Source of the DNA: Euwallacea fornicatus
Lineage: Eukaryota > Arthropoda > Insecta > Coleoptera > Curculionidae
Direction: 5' to 3'
Assembly (NCBI RefSeq): GCF_040115645.1
Contig: NC_089575.1
Span: 124,001-188,000, forward strand
Length of the DNA: 64,000 nucleotides
Shown: positions 54,724-64,000 of the stretch, piece after piece
How the letters are laid out: each line of letters opens with the position of its first letter
Numbering within the stretch: the stretch's first letter is position 1
Program-made: the position numbers and the translations under genes
Notes under the pieces: generated by a model
The model's input: only the letters and a program-made list of their open reading frames with translations
Databases searched by the model: none
What the model was told of the DNA's origin: nothing

Positions 54724-56948
54724 CAGGGTGTCTCTAAAAGGTCTGTACAAAATTCTACCACAGATTTCTGAGGTCAAAACATGACGATTTAACTCAATGT
54801 ACCTTAGTCCAAAAGTGGACGATTTTCGAAATACAGGGCGTCAAAGTGAAAACAAAAAAAGCAAAAAAATTCATTTCTTGGTTGGTAATGCTGCTATCTA
54901 CACAAAATGTCGTATCGGGCGGTTTTTGGGGATAAGAAATCAGAATCCGTTTACATTTTCGATGCACAATGTAGAGGGCGTTGTCAGCGCTCGATGAACC
55001 CTCTTTAAAAGAGCATAACTTTTTCATCACCCGGTATAAAATTTATTTATGATTAAACTACATTTTTTAAGGAAAAAAGGTCTCTTGTTAAAAATCTTTA
55101 CGAGGCTTCCTTCTTAAGATATTTGAAGCTTAAAGTTCGCTGCATGTCTTGAACAATAATTTTAATGTACTACATATCTTTTCTTACAGGAATCGGATCG
55201 AATTGGATCGAAAAAAATCAAAACTTAAAAATAGTCTTCAATTCTTTTCCTTTTATTTAAATCTTCATGTTTTTATTTGTGCATACCAATTTTTTGTTAC
55301 TTATTCTGCTTAAATGAAATTGGACCTACTCGTACCTATTATGAGTAGTATAGGTGTTGTGGATTATTAAAGGTGCTTCAAAGTTGTGTGTAAATTTTCA
55401 AATTTTGTACAAGTTCAATTTTTAAAATGGCCGAAGTTTACACAAATGTAGAAATGACAGATATGTTTTTAGTTTATGGATTTTGTCAAGGAAATGGTCA
55501 CGAAAGTGTTAGGGTGTACAACGAAAGGTTTCCAAATCGACGCATACCAAACCACCAAACAGTCACTGAAAATCCAAAATTAAGCACCAGACGCTTAGGT
55601 TTAGAAATAGGAGTATCGAAAGATGTTGTTAATAGAATTTTAAAAGAACAACTGCTTTATCCATACCATATCCAGCAGGTACAAGACCTTTTGCCTCCGG
55701 ATCTTAATCTACGACTGGTTTTCTGCCGATTTATCCATGAGCAGAGAGAATAGAACATAAATTTTGTTACTAATATTTTATTTACGGATGAGGCTTGTTT
55801 TTCGAGAAGTGGAAGTACTAATTTACACAATGAACATGTTTATGCTGATGAGAATCCGCATGCTACGAAAGTGGTACATTATCAACATGAATTTAAGATT
55901 AATGCGTGGGCAGGAATAATTGACAATTTTATTATTGGTCCTGTCATTTTGCCGCCCCGATTAAGTGGTGAAAGTTATTTGGAACATATTCAAAATATGA
56001 TGCCAGAATTATTGGAAGATCTTCCTTTACAACTTCGGCAAGATATGTGGTTTATGCACGACGGTGCTCCGCCACATTTTACTATAAATGTGCGCAACTA
56101 TTTAAATCAAGAGTACCCACGAAGATGGATAGGTAGAGGAAATGATGCTCCGGTACCATGGCCACCGCGCTCACCGGATTTAACTCCGATGGATTATTTT
56201 TTATGGGGGACTCTAAAGTCTATGGTATACTTCACGGCCATAAATAGTGAAGAGGAACTATGGGAATAAATTCAAAATGCAGTAAACATTTTAAAGAACG
56301 AGGAAGAATTGATAAATAGAGTACATTTTAATTTCTTGCGTCGGATTAATCTTTGTATGCAAGTCAATGGTGGTCATTTCGAACATCTACTAAAAGTATA
56401 ATTTTTTCGTGTTTATGTTTGGTATCTATGTTTTCAAGTAATTTTTAATCTATTTTTAAGTTTTGATTTTGTTCGATCCAACTGTAAGAATAGATATGTA
56501 GTACATTAAAATTATTGTTCAAGACATGCAGCGAACTTTAAGCTTCAAATATCTCAAGAAGGAAGCCTCGTAGAGATTTTTAACAAGAGATCTTTTTTCC
56601 TTAAAAAATGTAGTTTAGTCATAAATAAATTTTATACCGGGTGATGAAAAAGTTATACCCTTTTAAAGAGGGTTCATCGAGCGCTGACAACGCCCTCTAC
56701 ATTGTACATCGAAAATGTAAACGGATTCTGATTTCTTATCTCCAAAAACCGCCCGATACGACATTTTGTGTAGATAGCAGCATTACCAACCAAGAAATTA
56801 TTTTTTTGCTTTTTTTTTGTTTTCACTTTGACGCCCTGTATTTCGAAAACCGTCCACTGTGGGACTAAGGTAAATTGGGTTAAATCGTCATATTTTGACC
56901 TCAGAAATCTGTGATAGAATTTTATAGACACCTTTTAGAGACACCCTG
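54724..56948 (+). mobile_element. Long-TIR mariner-type element D, 2.2 kb
   Basis: CAGGGTGTCTCTAAAAGGTC (54724) mirrors ACCTTTTAGAGACACCCTG (ending 56948), with TA on both sides. The TIRs are ~485 bp and highly similar (to about 55210 and from about 56464). An inner ATACAGGGCGTCAAAGTGAA copy lies ~105 bp in, and a TAGAGGGCGTTGTCAGCGC box lies further in. Closest in layout to element B. Confidence 0.95.
55427..56401 (+). pseudogene. DD43D-spaced transposase (element D), internally deleted
   Basis: Sister of the element B protein. It starts MAEVYTNVEMTDMFLVYGFC at 55427. After RFPNRRIPNHQTV an in-frame deletion of about 50 codons, relative to element B, removes the linker between the two DNA-binding subdomains; the sequence continues TENPKLSTRRLGLEIG. 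The catalytic triad is complete: LFTDEACFSRSG, FMHDGAPPHFT and WPPRSPDLTPMDYFLWG, with 43 residues between the last two Asp. Stops are at 55751-55753 and 56267-56269. It ends NGGHFEHLLKV at 56399-56401. Confidence 0.94.
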
Positions 56949-57469
56949 TATATTTAATTTTATCTGCCTTGATAGCTATCCCAAAATTAACTTATTTATA
57001 ATGCTTCCATAGTAACCCATAACCCATATATTCTAATATATGCCAATATCTCAATAACAACTGAAAACAATTATATTAATGTATAATACTTTGCGATAGA
57101 GAATTTATTAATAATTAAGATTCCTATTTAATGCTCATATTTATATCCTTCTGATATCGCACTAGTTTTTCCACGCCCTGTATGTAAATCCAAAAAATGT
57201 ATAATATTATAAGATACAGATAACTAATAAGAGTCTGTAGCTCAAATTTCAACTCTCCAGCTGTGATAGCTGAAAAGATGTGCGCTCTTCCATTTAGAGC
57301 TGTTTGTTGCCAAAATCAGTTAAAAAAATTAATTTATTTCGAAAACGGTTCATCATAGCTATGGCATATGACGGATAAACTGGGGTTTAAATCTTTCGGG
57401 AAATTCGAAAATGTTATAAAATACAGGGTGCGCCGTGTAAAATAACAACGTTGTTGTCAGTTACACATA
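56949..57469. other. No gene; mariner-type end fragments
   Basis: Terminus-like CACGCCCTGTATG near 57172 and TACAGGGTGCGCCGTG near 57422 are isolated. A possible partner GGCCCTGTATA of the second occurs near 59178, on the far side of element M. Confidence 0.4.
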
Positions 57470-59050
57470 CAGTAGTAGCCAAAAGTAGATAGACAAAGAG
57501 AATGTTTCAATTAAATCGTCATATGTTAATTGATCGGTTTCCTATGCACGTATGTTATTTGTCGCAAAACACGTTATAAGAAATAATAAACAAATGTTGG
57601 TAAAGTTACTTTATTGTCAATAAAAAAATAAATCTTTGGAATTCACCTGGGCAAAAGTAGATAGACGTAGTAAAAACAGTTGAATTTACTTTAAATTCTT
57701 AAGATATCAGAAAACTAGTAGTAAAATTTGCATTTGGTTTATAGTCTACAACAAGCCTCGTGGTGTAAAAGTGTCCACTGATTTGAAAGAACGAATTGTT
57801 AAAGCTTTTAATGAGGGTGAACGGCAAGTGCAAATCTCCCGCAGGTTCGATGTTAAAAAAGGCACTATTTGGACTATAATAAAAAGATATCAAAGAATTG
57901 GATCAATTAATCCGAAACTAAAAACTGGACGACCAAGGAAGCTATGTAAGTAAAAGATATGTGCGGAAAATGAAGACTATTTGTTCGAAAGATCCATTCG
58001 TGTCTTCTGAGAAAATTCGATCTGAGCTGGAAATTTTCGGAGTTTCTGTATCTTCAAGGACTGTAAGACGAAGACTAATCGAAGAGAAATTATTTGCACG
58101 CAGGCCAGTAAAAAAACCACTTCTCAGTAAGAAAAATCGGAAGGCCTGAATGGAATTTGCCAAACAACATATTCATTGGCTGAAACAGGATTGGAAACGA
58201 GTTTGCTGTAGCGATGAATCCAAGTTCAATTTGTTTAATTCCGATGGCATTCAATACGTTAAACGTCCCACTGGTCAACGATTAAACCCTAAATACACCA
58301 GACCCACGGTTAAGCATGGAGGAGGATCGGTAATGATATGGGGATGTTTCAGCGGTTTTGGTATTGGCCCACTACATAGAATATATTGAATCGCGGACAG
58401 ATTTCTGTACCGGGATATACTTCAGAATGTTATGTTACCTTATGTTGAAGACAATTTACCCTTAAGATTCCATTTTTAACACGACAACGACCCCAAACAT
58501 TCCTCAAAGTTAGTTAAACGGTTTCTTGAAGAAGAAAAAGTACCGATTTTGAAGTGGCCTTCCCAGTCGCCCGATCTGAATCCCATAGAAAACCTGTGGC
58601 AAATTGTTGACCAAGGATTGAGAGATAAAAAATGTTCAAATTGCGATGAACTGTTTATTAAAATACAAGAAAAATGGTAAAATATTGATCCAGCAACATT
58701 AAAAAAATTGATCGAATCAATGCCGCGTCGATGTCAGGCAATTATTGACAATAATGGGTATTTTACCAAGTATTAATGTCTTGGGAAAGATCCCAATTGA
58801 TTTTTCAAATAATTTGAAGGAAATTTTTATGTTTTTATTTTCATTTTTAAATTGTCTATCTACTTTTGCCCAGGTGAATTCCAAAGATTTATTTTTTTAT
58901 TGACAATAAAGTAACTTTACCAACATTTGTTTATTATTTCTTATAACGTGTTTTGCGACAAATAACATACGTGCATAGGAAACCGATCAATTAACATATG
59001 ACGATTTAATTGAAACATTCTCTTTGTCCATCTACTTTTGGCCACTACTG
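57470..59050 (+). mobile_element. Tc1-like element M with double-repeat ends
   Basis: CAGTAGTAGCCAAAAGTAGA (57470) mirrors TCTACTTTTGGCCACTACTG (close match) ending at 59050, with TA on both sides. Inner copies CAAAAGTAGATAGACGTAG (57652) and TGTCTATCTACTTTTGCCC (58855) form the IR/DR arrangement. TIRs ~210 bp. Confidence 0.95.
57771..58776 (+). pseudogene. Tc1-like DD34E transposase (element M)
   Basis: Begins with GTG where an ATG is expected (STDLKERIVKAFNEGERQVQ). The helix-turn-helix and the TGRPRKL linker are followed by a frameshift with stops near 57950, then CSKDPFVSSEKIRSELEIFG, KKPLLSKKNRKA, a TGA, CSDESKFNLFNSDG (first Asp) and GGGSVMIWGCFSG. Stops fall at 58387 and ~58479, then HDNDPKHSSKLVKRFLEE (second Asp) and SQSPDLNPIENLW (Glu, DD34E). 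TAA follows EKW, and the end is GYFTKY at 58774-58776. The triad is readable but there are at least five nonsense changes. Confidence 0.93.
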
Positions 59051-59051
59051 T

Positions 59052-59312
59052 AGATCTGTCAACATCGCAACGATACCAATATTTGAATTCAAAAGGTCAA
59101 AATCAGTATCCAAAATTTCAGATCTCTAGCTATATTAGAACCCCGTAAACTTTTAATATGACACTCACCGTGAATGGCCCTGTATATTGGTTATTGTTTA
59201 TATTTTTGTAAACGGGAGTAAGAATGACATTTTGCTCATATCGATTCTGTTGTATAAATGTTGAAGACTATTTATAAATTACATTTAAGTAATAAAGTTG
59301 ATTGTTAATGTA
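59052..59312. other. No gene recognised
   Basis: Spacer with a GGCCCTGTATA terminus-like motif near 59178; otherwise featureless. Confidence 0.4.
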
Positions 59313-59837
59313 CAGTGGCTCAAAGTGAAAATGATACACCTGTATTGAAATCACTATTTATTAATTAATTGTCATTTACTTAACAATATACTGGGTGCAA
59401 AATTTTTAAAACGTTATCCTGCATTTGTTCTGTAATATCTACAATAAAGAAGAGAAAAACTAATTCCTACAAAGGAAAAAAAATTAATTCTATTTGCTTG
59501 TAAGACGAATACCAAAGTTTAAATGATACAGCTCAATTTTATGGAAATAAAACGTTTGTAAATGCAAAATATGTTCAAAAATGCATACAATAAACAATTC
59601 TTGGTTTGGCTTGTTCTTGTTTATTTGATATTTGTTAGAATTTAGTTTAGAGTCATCATGGGAAGACATACCACATTAAGAGAACGAGAACTAATTATTT
59701 CTCATTATGAAAAAGGGAAACCTATTAGGGCCATTGCTGAAATGGTGGAAAAAGTGGTCAACCGTGAAACACATTATAGAAACATTTAAGGACGAGGGCA
59801 GGATTCGAAACACCAAAGAAAAAACCCACGGAAAATA
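59313..59837 (+). pseudogene. Tc1-like element 5' end and transposase start
   Basis: CAGTGGCTCAAAGTGAAAAT starts at 59313 after TA, with an inner AAAGTTTAAATGATACAG copy near 59514. The transposase begins MGRHTTLRERELIISHYEKG at 59658 (helix-turn-helix), shifts frame near 59744 and continues STVKHIIETFKDEGRIRNTK. It is cut by element J at 59838. No downstream part was found beyond J. Confidence 0.82.
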
Positions 59838-61261
59838 CACTGAATTTCAAAAAAACCGCAACACAAAGAAGAACGCATCGTATGTATTTGAAATTTTGGT
59901 ATGATTTTAGTCTTGTAAAAAAAAAAATATGATAAAAATTTCAAGTTCGTATTTTAATGCGATATGAAGTTTTTCTTTGCTTTTTTATCTGTGACGATCG
60001 CTATTTTTGCAATTTTTTTTACAGGCGGATAGCGATAAAGGTACTATCGTTAGTACCATATTGAATGTGTGGTAGTGTAAAATGCCTCGTGTACGCCAAA
60101 ATGCAGTTTATCGGCAGTTAACTCCCTTCGAAAGGAGAAGAATTGTTGGTATGCATGAGGCAGGTTTACTTTGCCGCGAAATTGCACGTAGATTGAATCG
60201 AAACGTATCAACAGTGCTAAGAGCTTGGAGAGATTGGTCTAACGAAGGGTCAGTAAATCGTTATCGTGGTAGTGGTCGTCCAAGAATGACGAACCGACGC
60301 GAAGACCGGCGACTTCGTCGTTCAGCGACAGGCGCCCCGTTTGGAACAATTCCGTCTCTTGGTGCTAACTGGGTGGCCACCCTAAATCGAAGGGTCTCCC
60401 TTGGTACGATGTATCGCAGAATTCGAAGTTTTGGACTAAATTCATATCGTCCTATGCGTCGGCTTCTATTATCACGAAACCACAGGGTGGCCCGACTGGA
60501 GTGGAGTGTGCAATGGGTGGATGAGTGGAGAAGAATCGTGTTCAGTGATGAGAGCCGATTTTGTCTATGGCGATCTGATGGACGGTTACGTGTTAGAACG
60601 CGCAGAGGAGAGCGATTAAATTTTGACTTTTTGGAAAGATGTCATTCTGGTTTAACACCAGGTGTCATGGTTTGGGGTGCCATCCAGTATGGTAGTCGGT
60701 CTCCTCTTGTTTTCATTTATGATAGATTAAATGCTCATAGGTACATTAATAGTGTCTTATAACCGGTTCTTGTACCATACATGCACGACTATCCTGGAAG
60801 CACATTTCAACAGGATAATGCGCGACCACATGTAACCAACGATACTTTGAGGTATTTGAAAGCTGAAAATTTGGATACTTTGCCTTGGCCAGCTCGCTCT
60901 CCAGATTTGTCCCCTATAGAGCATGTACGGGATATAATGGGTCGGAGACTTCAACGTTTAGCTCGCCCTTCAGAGACCATAGATGAACTCCGCGAGCAGA
61001 TGCAGATTGCCTGGGATACAATACCGCAGGAATCTATTGACAATTTAATTTTAAGCGTGCCACGTCGCTTACAGGAATGTATTAATTTAAGAGGAGATAC
61101 CACCCATTATTAACTTATTATTAAATTTTTTCACTTATTCACAATAATTTTCTTTTGATATTTCGATCGTTTCTATTTTTTATCCGACCCAACGTAATGC
61201 AAGAATTTCAAACGTGTACGATGTGTTCTTCTTGGTGTTGCGGTTTTTTGGAAAGTCAGTG
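59838..61261 (+). mobile_element. Tc1-like DD34E element J (family of H and I)
   Basis: CACTGAATTTCAAAAAAACC (59838) mirrors the right end GAAAGTCAGTG at 61261. TA is on the left; the right flank reads TT. 1424 bp with one plus-strand transposase. Confidence 0.93.
60082..61113 (+). pseudogene. DD34E transposase of element J, one nonsense change
   Basis: Starts MPRVRQNAVYRQLTPFERRR at 60082. Unlike elements H and I, this copy keeps FSDESRFCLWRSDG, so the first Asp is present. FQQDNARPHVTND and SPDLSPIEHVRD supply the second Asp and the Glu (DD34E). A GAA to TAA change at 60760-60762 stops the frame after RYINSVL; the same frame then runs open to RGDTTHY at 61113. Three residues after LEW are missing relative to H. 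This is the copy with the most complete catalytic centre of the three. Confidence 0.94.
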
Positions 61262-62152
61262 TTTTAAAAAAATATATTTTTTAATGATTAAGTTCAAGAC
61301 GCTAAAAGACCACAACTTTTAAGGTTATTTTACAATGTTTTACGAACAATATCGGAATTTTTTCGCCGAATTACACAGGTCCGTCTCATATGCGGATCTG
61401 TCTCATATACGGACCTGTCCAACGGAGAGTCTACTGTACTTCCATTCAAGGTATGCTCCGTTCAGGTATTCTGCTCGGTGTTTGTACGACATTCCTGGTA
61501 TTGTTAATTAAAACTGAATTTTAAACGTATTTTTTTTACCGGTTTTCATCAGGGCAAGATCTCGCATTAACACTCACTATATTTCTGTTTAATTAACCTT
61601 TAAGTCCGTAGTTTTTTTCCTACATTCTCTGTTGAAATTTGTTAGTTTTCGCGAGCAAGACCGGAGGAAACACGGAGCCGCCACCGACACTAAAAAATCG
61701 ATGCATTATTGTATTGTTTCTAGAGCTTCCTTAACTCAAAGCATCGTTCCAATATGACTTATTATAATCAATCCAAGTATCGATTTGTATGTACTGAATT
61801 TAGTCACATTCTCTTTCCATAACAATAAGAAAAAAAAACAAAGAAAATTAATCTTAAAGCGAGCGGTTTATAAAGTGCCTGTCACCCCAAACGAATTAAT
61901 GCCTTTTTTGAGTCACGTGCAAACTGTCGTCATTTAAAAATGTATGAACGAATTTGTCTATGCCCTGCAACGTTGCGAATTCCATTTAATTAAATTTTTG
62001 CTGAAATTTTAGCTTTGTCTCTACAGTAAGAAAGAAACACGTGCAGAAAATTCGTCGAACATTTTTCATCTGGACGACAAGGGTACATTTCCTCCTGTGA
62101 AAACAATTATCCTGGTGATGTTTTCGAGCAGCCTATAATAAACTTTTATACA
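61262..62152. other. No gene; pogo-like terminal motif
   Basis: At about 61378-61440 two degenerate copies of TCTCATATGCGGA lie in tandem and end in AGAGTCTACTGTA. In reverse this reads TACAGTAGACTCTC, the kind of terminus seen in pogo/Tigger-type elements. No transposase or partner end was found. The remainder is AT-rich and featureless. Confidence 0.4.
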
Positions 62153-62479
62153 GGGTGATTTGGAATGCAACTGATACAAGGCCCGAGTAGAGAACCTGAA
62201 AACATGTCGATTCTTTATTAAGGTTTTTTTCGACGCGTACCGTTGAAGGATATCGGCTTCAGAACATGAATGAAGAAATTTGGAAAAATTCTGTGTTTCC
62301 GTAAAGCCTGAACCCAGAATAAACAAATTTGGGAAATGTTTTTGTGTCCGTCCCTAGGTCACCCTTAAAATTATATGAATTTTTTAACCCTAATCTGATA
62401 CACAACTAAAGTTTTACAATATGATGGTAAATTTAATTTTACATCATTTTGTATTTTTTTTATTTTTCGAGGTGACATA
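62153..62479. repeat. Isolated mariner-type left end
   Basis: CAGGGTGATTTGGAATGCAA begins near 62153 after TA. No right partner was found before the reverse-transcriptase pseudogene. Confidence 0.5.
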
Positions 62480-63930
62480 CCGGACAATACATACCAACTA
62501 ATCACAGAAACAGAATACAATGAAGCCCTCACATATATCAAGGATACAGCACCGGAAAAAGACAAAATAAAAGGCAAAGTTGTAAAAAGCCTAACCCCGG
62601 ACACCCACCAACTCATACGACGACAAATGAACAAATCTATTGCCACCCAAAGAGTTCCAGAATCCTGGAAAATGGGAGTAATAATACCTATCCCAAAAAA
62701 TCGACTGGACCACACGCTCGCACCAAACTACAGACCTATTACGCTACTACCGGTTTTAAGCAAAATCTTTGAACATATTCTAAAAAACAGACTGCAACAA
62801 CTGATCGGAAAACACATACCAAGCTACCAATTTGGCTTCAAACCAAAGAATTCGACCATACACCCGCTGTTCGCCCTGACGAACAACATACAAGCTACGC
62901 AGCTGGCGGGGGGCAAAACGGCGAGCCTACTTATGGACACTAGTAAGGCTTTTGATAGTGTCTGGCACAGGGGGCTGCTATACAAATTGCACAAACTGAA
63001 AACACCAAAATACCTAATCTACTTAATCAAAAATCTGCTAGAAAACCGACAACATCAGGTACGAATTGACACTGCCCTCTCCTTCCCCTTCTCCCCGGAA
63101 TAGGGGCTACCACAGGGTTCGCCGCTCTCACCACTGCTCTACAATAGATACTGCCACGACATATACAACTATGATCTACAGGACAAGGAATATATAGACA
63201 AAACATCATACATTTTGCAATACGCGGACGACACAGCGCTGATTGCACACGACAAAACTACCAAGAAAGCCGTGGAAAAGCTTCAGACGTTGACAAACAG
63301 AACCATGACGTGGTTTTACAAATGGAGACTAACGCCAGACGACACGAAAAATCAACTTCTACTTTCAAATCACCACATCAAAAACAGCTCACCAACAATA
63401 ATGACAGGCGGACACACAACTAAACCAAGGAACGACGTGAAGTATTTGGAAATAACAATAGACAATAAACTAAAATTTACGAAACACGTACAAAATATTC
63501 GACTAGAAATCATAAAAAGTTAAACAAACACTTCCGAACACTGACATACAAAGACAAAGGGATTAGTATGGAAAACGCCATAAAAATATACAAAACCATA
63601 TGCAGACCACTATTGGGCTAGGGGCACGTACTGAGGGCAAATGCAACAGAAAAAACAAGCAAACACATACAGACTACAGAACAGATTGCACTAAGACTAA
63701 TCACAAAACTAAGACACCCCGAAAACCCGTTACACAACCCACCCAACCAATTACTATATGAACGCACAAACAAGATAAGAATAACAGAAAGACTACGACA
63801 ACTACAGAACAGATGGAAAAAGAACACCAACAACTCAACTATACTGAGCTCGCTTTGCTTAACAAGACAGACAAGACAATCCCGCCTCCTTTTCCCTTCG
63901 AGCACCCTTTGGGAGCACTTCCAGATGTAA
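62480..63930 (+). pseudogene. Jockey/CR1-like non-LTR reverse transcriptase
   Basis: Reverse transcriptase and C-terminal tail of a LINE. It reads AIATQRVPESWKMGVIIPIP-like motif 0, APNYRPITLLPVLSKIFEHI (motif 1), YQFGFKPKNSTIHPL (motif 2), LLMDTSKAFDSVWHRGLLY (motif A), a stop at ~63101, GLPQGSPLSPLLYN (motif B), LQYADDTALIAHD (YADD at 63221-63232) and DVKYLEITIDNKLKF (thumb). A frameshift or stop follows at ~63521, then the tail LTYKDKGISMENAIKIYKTI and ICRPLLG. TAA is at 63928-63930. The endonuclease and ORF1 are missing. Confidence 0.87.
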
Positions 63931-64000
63931 TGTGATAGTAGTTAGTCACCAAAAGATTACCATTGTATCACAGGCAGAAAGACCTAACAGGTCGATAGTC
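63931..64000 (+). other. Probable LINE 3' untranslated start
   Basis: The sequence directly after the reverse-transcriptase stop runs to the window edge. No A-rich tail is reached. Confidence 0.4.

Noticed and set aside
61378..61420. Tandem units as a possible CRISPR-like or satellite array
   Set aside because: Only two diverged units are present and the DNA is eukaryotic; a transposon terminus explains it better.

Overview
The window is eukaryotic and almost certainly from an arthropod, most likely an insect. The evidence is the mix of mobile DNA: mariner and Tc1 elements with TA target duplications, long-TIR elements of the DD41D (rosa-like) type, a BEL/Pao LTR retrotransposon, a piggyBac relative, Ty3/gypsy-like remnants, and non-LTR retrotransposons of the R1 and jockey/CR1-like groups. 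I found no convincing host gene, rRNA, tRNA or CRISPR array. The sequence is AT-rich and nearly every recognisable coding stretch is a broken transposase or reverse transcriptase.

Layout. 1-7410: old, heavily decayed DD41D-type remnants, a small palindromic repeat, an unidentified GC-rich block, an LTR relic related to the intact BEL further right, an R1-like reverse-transcriptase pseudogene and one unidentified minus-strand ORF. 7411-14030: a Tc1-like element split by an LTR-type insertion, which is itself split by a LINE. This is followed by two solo LTRs that bracket a long-TIR MITE, the second LTR carrying its own mini-element. 14120-22290: a long-TIR element with ~500 bp TIRs, a truncated Tc1, a DD34E element, a second long-TIR MITE and a 1.3 kb classical mariner. 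22597-34776: a DD41D element carrying a complete 7.3 kb BEL/Pao retrotransposon. It lies in a piggyBac relative that is also split by a Tc1-like element. 34920-41448: another long-TIR element, a gypsy-like gag/protease relic split by a mariner, and a MITE. 41800-50054: a MITE inside a Tc1 relic, then a three-level nest (R contains K, K contains L and a LINE scrap). 50500-61261: two members of the family seen at 17585, two more long-TIR elements, a Tc1 element with double repeats, and Tc1 fragments. 62480-63930: a jockey/CR1-like reverse-transcriptase pseudogene.

How it works together. The only apparently intact and possibly active element is the BEL/Pao retrotransposon at 22948-30253: 717 bp LTRs with no difference that I noticed, a 5 bp target duplication, a primer-binding site matching the 3' end of tRNA-Tyr, a polypurine tract and one uninterrupted 1823-codon gag-pol frame. 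Two long transposase frames at 17769-18761 and 50798-51820 are open but share a 9 bp deletion that removes the first catalytic Asp, so they look like copies moved by another source. The rest is a layered record of insertions, many with exact target duplications that let the order be read. Element letters (B, C, D and so on) are labels used only in this report.
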